The notes below the pieces were generated by a model. That model was not told the DNA's origin and did no database searches. It was given only the letters and a program-made list of their open reading frames with translations. A program made the translations under genes and the position numbers. A DNA stretch of 10,838 nt from contig JBCCIH010000069.1 in assembly GCA_039028315.1 (NCBI GenBank), forward strand, positions 1 to 10,838, given 5' to 3'. Within the stretch, counting starts at the first letter, position 1; each line of letters opens with the position of its first letter. This stretch comes from Thermodesulfobacteriota bacterium. Lineage in GTDB: Bacteria; Desulfobacterota_D; UBA1144; Nemesobacterales; UBA2774. Below are positions 1 to 5,783 of the stretch, piece by piece.

Positions 1-1
1 A

Positions 2-313
2 TGTGTGGGACCGATTTTAGCCTCTATTCTTCTATATGCCAGTACGGCTGAGGGAGCAGGGAAAGGGGCTGCACTATTGTTTGTATACTCAATCGGTCTT
101 GGATTGCCATTTTTACTTACCGGGCTCGCGCTTTCAAAAGCCCTGACTGCATTTGGCTGGATTAAACGACATTACAATTTATACAAAATTATAGTGGGCG
201 GAAGCCTAATTATTGTTGGCATACTGATGCTAACTAATAATCTTTTCTACCTTAATATCTATGGCCAAAAGGTTCTCGATTTTATAGGTTTAGACTTTTG
301 GAAGACTTTCTAA
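2..313 (+). CDS. ccdA: CcdA-family cytochrome c biogenesis / thiol-disulfide transmembrane protein, C-terminal part
   Basis: The gene enters from the left edge, so its start is not visible. The first readable residues are Cys-Val-Gly-Pro-Ile-Leu, which match the CcdA/DsbD signature around the second redox-active membrane cysteine (the C-x-GP-x-L motif). What follows is typical of the C-terminal half of CcdA: a small-residue stretch (GAGKGAA), a hydrophobic segment with a GLGLPFLLTG-type motif, a short basic loop (WIKRHYN) and a last hydrophobic segment ending near LMLTNN. Known family role: passing electrons from cytoplasmic thioredoxin across the inner membrane to periplasmic thiol proteins used in cytochrome c maturation. 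The stop is at 311-313. The upstream Cys and the other membrane helices lie outside the window. A related DsbD-like thiol transporter cannot be excluded. Confidence 0.85.
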   Translation, partial: CVGPILASILLYASTAEGAGKGAALLFVYSIGLGLPFLLTGLALSKALTAFGWIKRHYNLYKIIVGGSLIIVGILMLTNNLFYLNIYGQKVLDFIGLDFWKTF

Positions 314-326
314 AAAACTCAAGGAT

Positions 327-356
327 TTGTAATACACTAAACTGATATAGTATTAT
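327..356 (+). promoter_or_regulatory. Candidate sigma70-like promoter for the phosphopantetheinyl transferase gene
   Basis: TTGTAA at 327-332 and TATTAT at 351-356 are separated by 18 bases. Transcription would begin near 363, only about 7 bases before the ATG at 370, and no Shine-Dalgarno sequence is visible there. Both hexamers are imperfect and the region is AT-rich, so this is a weak call. Confidence 0.35.
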
Positions 357-369
357 TTCCCAATCAACA

Positions 370-1086
370 ATGACTAAACCGAACACAGCTATTAGCAGCT
401 TAGAAAATGATCAAATCCATATCTGGAAGATAAATATAAATAATCCCAAGTGGGAACCGTCTCATCTTCTATCTGAAGTGCTATCAAAAGATGAGAAGCG
501 ACGAGCGCTAAGGTTAAAATCAGAGAAAGATAAAAATAGGTTTATCGTCTCAAGAGGACATCTGAGAAAAAAACTGGAAAGCTATCTTGAGATTAGTGCT
601 TCCGAAATTGAGTTTTCTTACAATGAATATGGAAAACCATCGGTAAAATCAGAGCAAAATGACAAAAAAATTAAGTTCAATGTATCTCATTCAGCTGATT
701 TGATTATATATGCCGTTAGACAAGGTAGTGAGGTCGGAATTGATGTGGAAAATATTAGAGATGTTAATAAGGCCGATAAAATAATAGGACGTTTTTTTAA
801 TAAACAAGAGATTGACTACTATCATTCACACCCACAGCATAAAAAGAAGTCTGCTTTCTTTACCCTTTGGACCAGAAAGGAGGCATATTCAAAGGCTATG
901 GGAAGAGGAATCGGGCTTCCTGCAAAGGAAATCGATCTTAATTTAGTCACAGGGCGGAGTCTTACTACAAATGGGCATAAAGGAAAGTCTAAATGGTCAA
1001 TTTTTGATATAGAAACTGAAAACGGCTATTTAGCGGCGCTAGCAACTAGGGGTGATAATCCTAATATTTGTTGCTTTGGGTTTTGA
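370..1086 (+). CDS. 4'-phosphopantetheinyl transferase, Sfp/HetI/Gsp type
   Basis: This 238-residue enzyme would transfer the phosphopantetheine arm of coenzyme A to a serine of carrier proteins (acyl or peptidyl), acting in the cytoplasm. Visible family motifs, in order: YGKP at residues 87-90, FNVSHS at 103-108, GIDVE at 123-127 (Asp125 and Glu127 bind Mg2+), and WTRKEAYSKA at 167-176 with the conserved W-x-x-KE. The length is typical of Sfp-type proteins and longer than AcpS. The ATG at 370 is the only plausible start near the expected N-terminus, but it has no Shine-Dalgarno sequence. No polyketide or non-ribosomal peptide genes are in the window, so the partner carrier protein is unknown; it could simply serve fatty acid synthesis. 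The gap to the upstream ccdA is 56 bases and holds a possible promoter. Confidence 0.93.
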   Translation: MTKPNTAISSLENDQIHIWKININNPKWEPSHLLSEVLSKDEKRRALRLKSEKDKNRFIVSRGHLRKKLESYLEISASEIEFSYNEYGKPSVKSEQNDKKIKFNVSHSADLIIYAVRQGSEVGIDVENIRDVNKADKIIGRFFNKQEIDYYHSHPQHKKKSAFFTLWTRKEAYSKAMGRGIGLPAKEIDLNLVTGRSLTTNGHKGKSKWSIFDIETENGYLAALATRGDNPNICCFGF

Positions 1087-1121
1087 TTTCTGAGCAAAAC
1101 TAAGAAAAGGCGCTTAACACC

Positions 1122-1146
1122 ATAATTACTTCCAGTTATAATTACT
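1122..1146. repeat. 9-base direct repeat, 16-base period
   Basis: ATAATTACT occurs at 1122-1130 and again at 1138-1146, separated by 7 bases. The two copies lie about 50 bases upstream of the malic enzyme -35 box, a position compatible with activator half-sites. In AT-rich DNA the repeat may be chance. Confidence 0.3.
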
Positions 1147-1195
1147 GACTCTAAATTATTGTGTTTTTATATCTAAGTGACTGAAAATATTTAGT

Positions 1196-1223
1196 TTGAC
1201 TACTCGTCATATAATTTTATACT
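1196..1223 (+). promoter_or_regulatory. Strong sigma70-like promoter for malic enzyme and CDF genes
   Basis: TTGACT at 1196-1201 and TATACT at 1218-1223, each one mismatch from consensus, are separated by 16 bases. Transcription would start near 1230, leaving a leader of about 190 bases before the malic enzyme ATG. Confidence 0.6.
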
Positions 1224-1251
1224 AGTTGCTTATATTTTTTACTGGAGTAAC

Positions 1252-1411
1252 AATCAGCGCAATTAGGGAACTGATTATACTCATTAATAATGTTTTACAA
1301 CCTCAGCATCGGAGGCTCTCCCGCATGCTGAATGATTAAAGCGAGAAGCTAATAAGAAATAAATACAATATAATGCGAATCCATATTGATTTATATGAAA
1401 ACGGAGGATTC
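1252..1411 (+). promoter_or_regulatory. Structured 5' leader, possible translational control element
   Basis: Three inverted repeats lie between the promoter and the malic enzyme start. (1) AATCAG (1252-1257) with CTGATT (1271-1276). (2) TCAGCAT (1303-1309) with ATGCTGA (1325-1331), continued inward by GGAG (1311-1314) with CTCC (1318-1321). (3) GAATCC (1377-1382) with GGATTC (1406-1411), plus ATAT at 1383-1386 with ATAT at 1393-1396. The third overlaps the Shine-Dalgarno GGAGG at 1403-1407. The same CGGAGG hexamer occurs inside hairpin 2 (1310-1315) and at the ribosome binding site (1402-1407), so the CTCC strand could in principle pair with either. No U-run follows any of these stems, which argues against intrinsic terminators. 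Function is inferred. Confidence 0.4.
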
Positions 1412-1419
1412 TAAGTACT

Positions 1420-2736
1420 ATGTCAAACCCGTCTGATAAAGACAAGGAAATGAAGCAGGCCGCTCTGGACTATCACAGTATTGGCCAGAAAGGAAAACTA
1501 GAGGTAGTACCTACAAAACCTTGTCTAACACAGTGGGATCTTTCCCTAGCATACTCCCCAGGTGTTGCTGAGCCTTGTCTTGAAATTCATAAAGATCCGC
1601 ACGATGTATACGAATATACTAATAAGGGAAATCTCGTAGGTGTGGTTTCCAACGGAACGGCTGTGCTTGGTCTAGGAAATATTGGGGCACTTGCCGGAAA
1701 GCCTGTAATGGAAGGTAAGAGCGTACTTTTTAAAAGATTTGCTGGTATTGATGCGTTTGATATAGAAATAAGCGCAACTGACCCTGATGAAGTAATTAAA
1801 ACAGTCAAATATTTAGAACCGACTTTTGGCGGTATAAATCTTGAAGATATCAAAGCTCCTGAGTGTTTTTATATAGAAGAGGAGCTCAAAAAACAAACAG
1901 ATATACCTATTTTCCATGACGATCAGCACGGAACCGCTATCATTTCTGGTGCCGGGCTCTTAAATGCCTGTGAACTTGTAGATAAAGAGATGAAAGATCT
2001 ACAAATAGTTTTCAACGGTGCAGGAGCATCTGCTATTGCCTGCGCAGAGTTCTTTATCACACTAGGCGCTAAGAGAGAACATATCATTATGTGCGATAGC
2101 CGAGGCGCTATCTATAAAGGCCGTTCAGAAAATATGAATCCCCAAAAAGAGAGCTTTGCGGTTGAGACTAGCGCTAGAACTCTTGAGGACGCCTTGAAGG
2201 GAGCCGACGTATTTGCTGGTTTATCCTCAGGGGGCGCTGTGACACAGGATATGGTAAAAAGCATGTCAGACAAGCCAATTATTTTTGCTATGGCAAACCC
2301 TGACCCTGAAATATCTTATCCAGATGCAGTTGCGGCAAGAAATGATGTTATTATGGCTACCGGCAGATCAGACTATCCAAATCAGGTAAATAACGTATTA
2401 GGGTTTCCATTCATATTTAGAGGTGCTCTTGATGTAAGGGCAAAAGCGATAAATGAGGATATGAAAGTGGCTGCAGCTTACTCATTAGCAAATTTGGCGA
2501 AGCAAGGCGCAGACGAAAATGTTGCAAAAGCCTATGGTGAAAAGAGTTTTGAATTTGGTCCTGAATATATAGTTCCAAAACCTTTTGACCCAAGGGTATT
2601 GGTATACGAATCTGTTGCTGTAGCAGAGGCCGCAATGAAATCCGGCGTATCCAGGATCCAGATAGACCTTGATGATTACAGAGATAAATTAGAGAAGAAA
2701 GTTCAAGAGAAGTTAAAGAGATGGAGCATCAAGTAG
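1420..2736 (+). CDS. Malic enzyme (malate dehydrogenase, oxaloacetate-decarboxylating), short form
   Basis: The 438-residue enzyme would oxidise and decarboxylate L-malate to pyruvate and CO2 with reduction of NAD(P)+, in the cytoplasm. Key features: catalytic Tyr45 in AYSPGVAEPC, Lys100 in MEGKSVLFKRF, metal ligands in NLEDI (Glu142, Asp143) and FHDDQHG (residues 166-171), a Rossmann-fold FNGAGASA at 198-205, and MANPDPE at 291-297. It matches the catalytic part of MaeB-type enzymes but lacks the C-terminal phosphotransacetylase domain. Cofactor choice is not certain; the acidic Asp226 in CDSRG, near the end of the second Rossmann strand, would favour NAD. The residues after about 405, including the basic tail, are less conserved. 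The Shine-Dalgarno GGAGG (1403-1407) sits 12 bases from the ATG, a long spacing, inside a possible hairpin. A cation efflux gene follows 22 bases after the stop, probably in the same transcript. Confidence 0.95.
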   Translation: MSNPSDKDKEMKQAALDYHSIGQKGKLEVVPTKPCLTQWDLSLAYSPGVAEPCLEIHKDPHDVYEYTNKGNLVGVVSNGTAVLGLGNIGALAGKPVMEGKSVLFKRFAGIDAFDIEISATDPDEVIKTVKYLEPTFGGINLEDIKAPECFYIEEELKKQTDIPIFHDDQHGTAIISGAGLLNACELVDKEMKDLQIVFNGAGASAIACAEFFITLGAKREHIIMCDSRGAIYKGRSENMNPQKESFAVETSARTLEDALKGADVFAGLSSGGAVTQDMVKSMSDKPIIFAMANPDPEISYPDAVAARNDVIMATGRSDYPNQVNNVLGFPFIFRGALDVRAKAINEDMKVAAAYSLANLAKQGADENVAKAYGEKSFEFGPEYIVPKPFDPRVLVYESVAVAEAAMKSGVSRIQIDLDDYRDKLEKKVQEKLKRWSIK

Positions 2737-2758
2737 CTTTTTTACCCTACAAAGAGCT

Positions 2759-3649
2759 TTGATACTAACAGACCCAGATCTAAAGAAATCTAAAAAACTA
2801 AGAACAGCCCTACTCTCAATAACTGTATCAATATGCTTAATTATAATTAAGCTCATTTTCGGAATTATAACCAATTCCGTTAGCATACTTGCCTCAGCTG
2901 CTGATTCATTCCTAGACCTTACCGCCTCATCGGTTAATTACTTCTCAATCAGCAAATCAGAAAAACCGCCTGATCATGACCATAGGTTCGGTCACGGTAA
3001 AGCAGAGGGGCTAGCAGGACTCTTTCAATGCTTTGTTATAGGTATTTCATCACTTTATCTTATTTATTTGGCAATTGAGAAGTTAATATACGGCGGTGAG
3101 ATCGTGTCTGTTGATCTAGGTATCATAGTTATAGCATTCTCAATAGTAGTAAGTTTTATACTTGCAAGGTATATCAAAAAGGTCTCAAAAGAAACCGAGA
3201 GTTTGGCTCTGGGTGCAGACAGCCTTCACTACAGCGTTGATGTATATACAAACGTCGGAATCATCCTCACGCTTATCATTATCAAATTCACTGGGCTAGA
3301 TATTTTAGACCCAATAATTTCTATAATAATAGCAATTGTTATACTCTGGTCTGCAAAAGACATAGTTATTCAGTCAGTAAATATTCTTATGGATAAAGAG
3401 CTGCCAGAAGATATTGTTTCTGAAATAGAAAATATAATAATGGATCATGAGCCAGAGGTTAAAAGTTTTCACAAGCTTAAATCTAGAAATGCCGGCACAA
3501 TAAAGTTTATAGAATTTCATGTAGTTATGGACCATCAACTTACATTTGTTAAATCCCATGATCTAGCCGAGCACATTATACAAGATATAAAAGAGCTTAT
3601 TCCTAACTCGGAAGTTACCGTTCATGTAGACCCTGACAAGCATATCTGA
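2759..3649 (+). CDS. Cation diffusion facilitator, FieF-like divalent metal efflux protein
   Basis: This 296-residue inner-membrane protein would export Zn2+/Fe2+-type ions in exchange for protons. Metal site A is complete and lines up with E. coli FieF at a constant offset of four: Asp49 and Asp53 (ADSFLD, helix 2), His157 and Asp161 (LHYSVD, helix 5). The HRFGHGKAE motif (residues 75-83) after helix 2 is also typical. The C-terminal cytoplasmic domain keeps the family pattern KSRNAG, FIEFHVVMD and VHVDPD. No ATG or GTG exists in frame near the expected N-terminus; TTG at 2759 gives an N-terminus like FieF in length. An AAAGAG at 2751-2756 is very close to this TTG, so the start is not certain. 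The gene lies 22 bases after malic enzyme with no promoter between them, so it is probably cotranscribed. No manganese- or cobalt-specific change is evident to me. Confidence 0.92.
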   Translation: MILTDPDLKKSKKLRTALLSITVSICLIIIKLIFGIITNSVSILASAADSFLDLTASSVNYFSISKSEKPPDHDHRFGHGKAEGLAGLFQCFVIGISSLYLIYLAIEKLIYGGEIVSVDLGIIVIAFSIVVSFILARYIKKVSKETESLALGADSLHYSVDVYTNVGIILTLIIIKFTGLDILDPIISIIIAIVILWSAKDIVIQSVNILMDKELPEDIVSEIENIIMDHEPEVKSFHKLKSRNAGTIKFIEFHVVMDHQLTFVKSHDLAEHIIQDIKELIPNSEVTVHVDPDKHI

Positions 3650-3651
3650 AC

Positions 3652-3683
3652 CAGTTTTGGTTGAAACCGAAGCTGATTTAATA
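3652..3683 (+). terminator. Possible intrinsic terminator after the CDF gene
   Basis: A 10-base-pair stem with a TGAA tetraloop is formed by CAGTTTTGGT (3652-3661) and ACCGAAGCTG (3666-3675), with two G-U pairs in the RNA. It begins 3 bases after the CDF stop codon and is followed by the only moderately U-rich ATTTAATA. It could terminate or stabilise the malic enzyme-CDF transcript. Confidence 0.45.
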
Positions 3684-3771
3684 GATAATCTGAAATATAA
3701 AACAATAGTTTGAAACCATTTATTTTAAGTTCGGGTTTATATATACAAAAGCGTTTCAGGAGGAAGTAGAA

Positions 3772-4167
3772 ATGAGAAAATTAATAATTCCTGCATTTGT
3801 CATAATAGCTTTTGTATTTGCTGTCCCAACAAGTAGTTTTGCTAAAAAATACCACGGCGGCGGCCACGGATATAAGGGCCACGGAAAAAGCTATGGTTAT
3901 AAAAGCGGTCAGGGCTATAAGAAAAATTACGGCCATGGCTATAAACAAAGAGGTTATGGCTATAAAGGTGGTCACGGCTACAAACATGCTTACAAGCGCG
4001 GATATAATCGTGGATATAGACACGGACACTACAAACCATATTATAAACCCTACTACAGACCTTATTACAGACCATATCCATACAGACCATATGGTTATTA
4101 TCCAAGGCCCTACCCTGTTTACCCATACATACCGTTTTCGGTCAACCTAGGATTTGTATTCAAATAA
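3772..4167 (+). CDS. Secreted, highly basic Tyr/Gly/His/Lys-rich low-complexity protein, function unknown
   Basis: I do not recognise a characterised family. The 131-residue product starts with a clear Sec signal peptide (MRK, hydrophobic core, likely cut after Ala24 in SSFA). The mature chain of 107 residues has two blocks: residues 25-86 with degenerate GHGYK / RGY repeats, and residues 87-119 with PYYKP / PYYRP repeats. It ends in a short non-repetitive hydrophobic tail (SVNLGFVFK). By my count the mature part holds 28 Tyr, 8 His, 14 Lys and 8 Arg, with no Asp, Glu or Cys. An ideal Shine-Dalgarno AGGAGG at 3758-3763 lies 8 bases before the ATG, so high expression is likely. It is a single-gene unit bounded by possible and strong terminators. 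A periplasmic or surface role binding metals, polyanions or cell envelope is inference only; the neighbouring metal exporter is weak support. Confidence 0.85.
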   Translation: MRKLIIPAFVIIAFVFAVPTSSFAKKYHGGGHGYKGHGKSYGYKSGQGYKKNYGHGYKQRGYGYKGGHGYKHAYKRGYNRGYRHGHYKPYYKPYYRPYYRPYPYRPYGYYPRPYPVYPYIPFSVNLGFVFK

Positions 4168-4191
4168 GAGTTATTAAGATCTCTGCACCTC

Positions 4192-4242
4192 AAGGATTTA
4201 CATGATGAGAAATATATCCCTCTTCATGTAAATCCTTTTTTT
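4192..4242 (+). terminator. Strong rho-independent terminator
   Basis: AAGGATTTACATGA (4192-4205) pairs perfectly over 14 bases with TCATGTAAATCCTT (4224-4237), and a run of seven T (4236-4242) follows. The loop of 18 bases is fairly large. It closes the transcript of the Tyr/Gly-rich protein and isolates the HAD gene. The A pair at the 5' foot (4192-4193) gives only a short T-run for the opposite strand. Confidence 0.9.
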
Positions 4243-4251
4243 ATATCCTTG

Positions 4252-4280
4252 TTGTACTCCTATATTGTGCTGGGTAATAT
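4252..4280 (+). promoter_or_regulatory. Candidate promoter for the HAD phosphatase gene
   Basis: TTGTAC at 4252-4257 and TAATAT at 4275-4280 are 17 bases apart, placing a start near 4287 and leaving a leader of about 34 bases with AAGGAAGA before the ATG. The -10 box matches consensus at only four positions. The location, just after a strong terminator, is what makes it plausible. Confidence 0.35.
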
Positions 4281-4320
4281 TTCAAGCTCTTCGTATCAAA
4301 AAAAGGAAGATTAAGATTCT

Positions 4321-4971
4321 ATGATAAAAGCAGTCATATTCGATATGGATGGTGTAATGATCGACAGTGAACCCCTTTGGGAGAAAACAGAGAGGATTCT
4401 TCTTAAAAGAAGGGGTATTGAGTACACAGCTGATTACAGAGACCAGATTGTAGGACTAAATCAGAATGATTCCGGAAAGTTATTGGTTGAAACTTTCAAC
4501 CTCAAAGATAGCGTTGAAGAAATAATAGATGAGCGAGTAGTTATCCTGACCGGTATCTATGAAGAGGAACTTGAAGTTGTGAAGGAGCTAATTCCGCTTT
4601 TAAATCAATTACAAGATTTGGACTATAAACTAGCGGTTGCATCAAGCTCGCCTCTAAGGGTGATAAATTTTGTGTTGGACATGTTTTCTCTTCATCAATA
4701 TTTTCCGGTTGTGGTATCCGGAGAATGTACGGATGATGGCAAACCTCATCCCGCAATATATCTTCATACTGCTAAAAGATTAGAAATAGATCCAAGTGAG
4801 TGCGTTGCGATTGAGGATTCCATAAACGGAGTCAAATCAGCAAAGGCCGCAGGCATGCACTGCATTGCAGTACCTGACAAAAGATTAACTCAAGATCAGT
4901 TTAAGATCGCAGATCTCATAGTTCCGAGTCTAAATAGAATTAGCCCGGATTTAATCAAATTTTTTGATTAA
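4321..4971 (+). CDS. HAD-superfamily hydrolase, HxpB (YniC) / beta-phosphoglucomutase-like sugar-phosphate phosphatase
   Basis: The 216-residue protein carries all HAD motifs. Motif I is FDMDGVMIDSE, with nucleophile Asp8 and acid/base Asp10. Motif II is ASSSP at 107-111. Motif III/IV contains the GKPHP lysine (Lys141) and IEDSINGVKSAKAAG with Glu165 and Asp166. The helical cap lies between about residues 15 and 85. The pattern DSEPLW, AxASSSP and KPHPxxY resembles E. coli HxpB (YniC), which dephosphorylates hexitol and 2-deoxyhexose phosphates; a beta-phosphoglucomutase is the main alternative. The substrate cannot be read from the sequence. The Shine-Dalgarno AAGGAAG (4303-4309) is 11 bases from the ATG. 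Its end faces the minus-strand membrane gene with an 11-base gap, so the two transcription units converge. Confidence 0.9.
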   Translation: MIKAVIFDMDGVMIDSEPLWEKTERILLKRRGIEYTADYRDQIVGLNQNDSGKLLVETFNLKDSVEEIIDERVVILTGIYEEELEVVKELIPLLNQLQDLDYKLAVASSSPLRVINFVLDMFSLHQYFPVVVSGECTDDGKPHPAIYLHTAKRLEIDPSECVAIEDSINGVKSAKAAGMHCIAVPDKRLTQDQFKIADLIVPSLNRISPDLIKFFD

Positions 4972-4972
4972 A
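4950..4972. terminator. AT-rich perfect inverted repeat between convergent genes
   Basis: TTTAATCAAA (4950-4959) and TTTGATTAAA (4963-4972) form a perfect 10-base-pair stem with a TTT loop, overlapping the last codons and stop of the HAD gene. A convergent position suggests a bidirectional terminator, but the stem is very AT-rich and neither side has a long T-run, so the function is uncertain. Confidence 0.4.
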
Positions 4973-4982
4973 TTAAATCATG

Positions 4983-5318
4983 TTAATCCGCAAAGGCTAA
5001 ATAGCCCGGAATAATTAATCCCACAAAAGGTATCAAAATTAGTATTCCAAGCCAGCTGGCTTTACCTCTAAGCTCAGCTATTTTCATCCACACAATTATT
5101 GCAATAACTATATTCACCAAAGGGATAAAAAATAGAATTGTCCACCAGCCGGGCTTTTGGGCTATCTTGCACATCAAGTAGACATTTACTATTGGAATCC
5201 AAGCTAGCCAGGAATTTTCCGTATTAGTTTTATTGGCAATAACCATCAATGTATAGGCAAAATAAACATAGACCAGTACGTAAAGCAAAAACATTCCGAC
5301 TGCAGAAGAGTCATCCAT
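4983..5318 (-). CDS. Small multi-pass membrane protein, DUF5684-like (copy A)
   Basis: This 111-residue protein has hydrophobic segments at about 9-27, 39-53, 58-79 and 89-108. The conserved core is AWIPIVNVYLMCKIA (residues 39-53), KPGWW (55-59), WMKIAELRGK (77-86) and a C-terminal PGYLAFAD. This pattern is common in small uncharacterised bacterial membrane proteins, which I associate with DUF5684 and which are sometimes mislabelled signal peptidase I; no Ser/Lys catalytic motif is present. Function is unknown. A strong Shine-Dalgarno AAAAGGAGG (plus-strand 5327-5335) precedes the ATG by 8 bases. By hand alignment without gaps it matches the upstream copy at 56 of 111 positions, so the pair comes from a tandem duplication. 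It has its own predicted promoter overlapping the end of copy B. Confidence 0.87.
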   Translation of the reverse strand: MDDSSAVGMFLLYVLVYVYFAYTLMVIANKTNTENSWLAWIPIVNVYLMCKIAQKPGWWTILFFIPLVNIVIAIIVWMKIAELRGKASWLGILILIPFVGLIIPGYLAFAD

Positions 5319-5352
5319 TAGTAAATCCTCCTTTTGTGTTTATATTGATTCT

Positions 5353-5382
5353 ATTATCTCATTAGCACAAGGTTAGTGTCAA
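5353..5382 (-). promoter_or_regulatory. Promoter for membrane protein copy A
   Basis: On the minus strand, a perfect TTGACA (plus 5377-5382) and GATAAT (plus 5353-5358, one mismatch) are 18 bases apart. Transcription would begin near 5346, giving a leader of about 28 bases containing the strong Shine-Dalgarno. The -35 box overlaps the stop codon of copy B (5379-5381), so the downstream copy can be transcribed independently. Confidence 0.6.
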
Positions 5383-5732
5383 GACTCACTGTGATTTGCA
5401 TCAAAGAAAGCGAGATATGGTATGAGCAGTATTACAGCGTAAGGAAATAGACATATCAGCCCTAGCCATTTGGAGCGGCCCCTTAGTTCTGAAATATTCA
5501 TCCAGATAATTGTTGATATTATGATGTTTACTATTGGTATTAAAAAAAGTATCACCCACCAACCCGGCTTACGGGCTATCTTGCAAAGTAGATAAACATT
5601 AAGAATAGGAATCCAGGCAAAATTTTCATTCTTGGTATCAGTTTTCCTAGCAAGAATCTTTATACAATAAAAAAGGAAAATAAAAACTAATATAGCTACA
5701 AAACCTAGTAGCCCCCTCGAAAATTCATCCAT
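5379..5732 (-). CDS. Small multi-pass membrane protein, DUF5684-like (copy B)
   Basis: This 117-residue paralog of the next minus-strand gene has the same layout: hydrophobic segments at about 8-27, 39-52, 59-78 and 89-109, with conserved IPILNVYLLCKIA (41-53), KPGWW (55-59), ELRG (82-85) and YLAFFD (106-111). It differs from copy A by a seven-residue polar tail (ANHSES end) and by a more diverged N-terminal and C-terminal helix, while the central 41-70 block is nearly identical. Function is unknown. The ATG at 5732 is preceded by TTGGAGA with GGAG about 10 bases upstream. The gap to copy A is 60 bases. Confidence 0.86.
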   Translation of the reverse strand: MDEFSRGLLGFVAILVFIFLFYCIKILARKTDTKNENFAWIPILNVYLLCKIARKPGWWVILFLIPIVNIIISTIIWMNISELRGRSKWLGLICLFPYAVILLIPYLAFFDANHSES

Positions 5733-5755
5733 CCACTAATCTCCAACTAAGTTCA

Positions 5756-5783
5756 TATATATTATTTAGTAAAATAATATATA
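5756..5783. repeat. Perfect 12-base AT-only inverted repeat
   Basis: TATATATTATTT (5756-5767) and AAATAATATATA (5772-5783) are perfect reverse complements separated by AGTA. The element lies between the end of the aldo/keto reductase gene and the start of membrane protein copy B and overlaps the predicted -10 of the latter. It could be an operator or an AT-type terminator without T-run. Confidence 0.5.

Larger units (their letters stand above)
1087..1419 (+). other. 333-base intergenic region with a promoter and structured leader
   Basis: No coding potential is seen on either strand. The first part (1087-1190) is AT-rich and carries a 9-base direct repeat but no clear terminator for the upstream gene. 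A strong promoter lies at 1196-1223. From about 1230 the region would be the roughly 190-base untranslated leader of the malic enzyme mRNA, with three inverted repeats (1252-1276, 1303-1331, 1377-1411). A perfect TATAAT also occurs at 1369-1374 but without a recognisable -35 at the right distance. I do not recognise any known riboswitch class. Confidence 0.7.

Noticed and set aside
1303..1331. Hairpin considered as an intrinsic terminator of the upstream gene
   Set aside because: No T-run follows on either strand and it lies downstream of a strong promoter, so a leader structure fits better.
1369..1374. Perfect TATAAT considered as the main malic enzyme promoter
   Set aside because: No recognisable -35 hexamer at 16-18 bases upstream; the pair at 1196-1223 is much better, although a secondary start cannot be excluded.
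1420..2736. Full-length MaeB with phosphotransacetylase domain
   Set aside because: The frame stops after 438 residues and the next gene is a cation exporter, so this is the short form rather than a truncated long form.
3710..3743. TTGAAA (3710-3715) with TTTATA or TATATA (3736-3743) considered as the promoter of the Tyr/Gly-rich gene
   Set aside because: The spacers are 20 and 22 bases, too long for a standard sigma70 promoter; an alternative sigma factor or extended -10 is possible but not supportable.
3781..4150. Open frames on both strands overlapping the Tyr/Gly-rich gene (for example 3812-4150 plus, 3781-4029 and 3842-4126 minus)
   Set aside because: They arise from the biased, repetitive codons of the real gene; none has a ribosome binding site as good as AGGAGG at 3758-3763, and their products are simple-composition shadows.
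4983..5732. Signal peptidase I annotation for the two small membrane proteins
   Set aside because: No catalytic Ser/Lys motifs and the proteins are almost entirely membrane segments; the name is a common database error for this type of protein.
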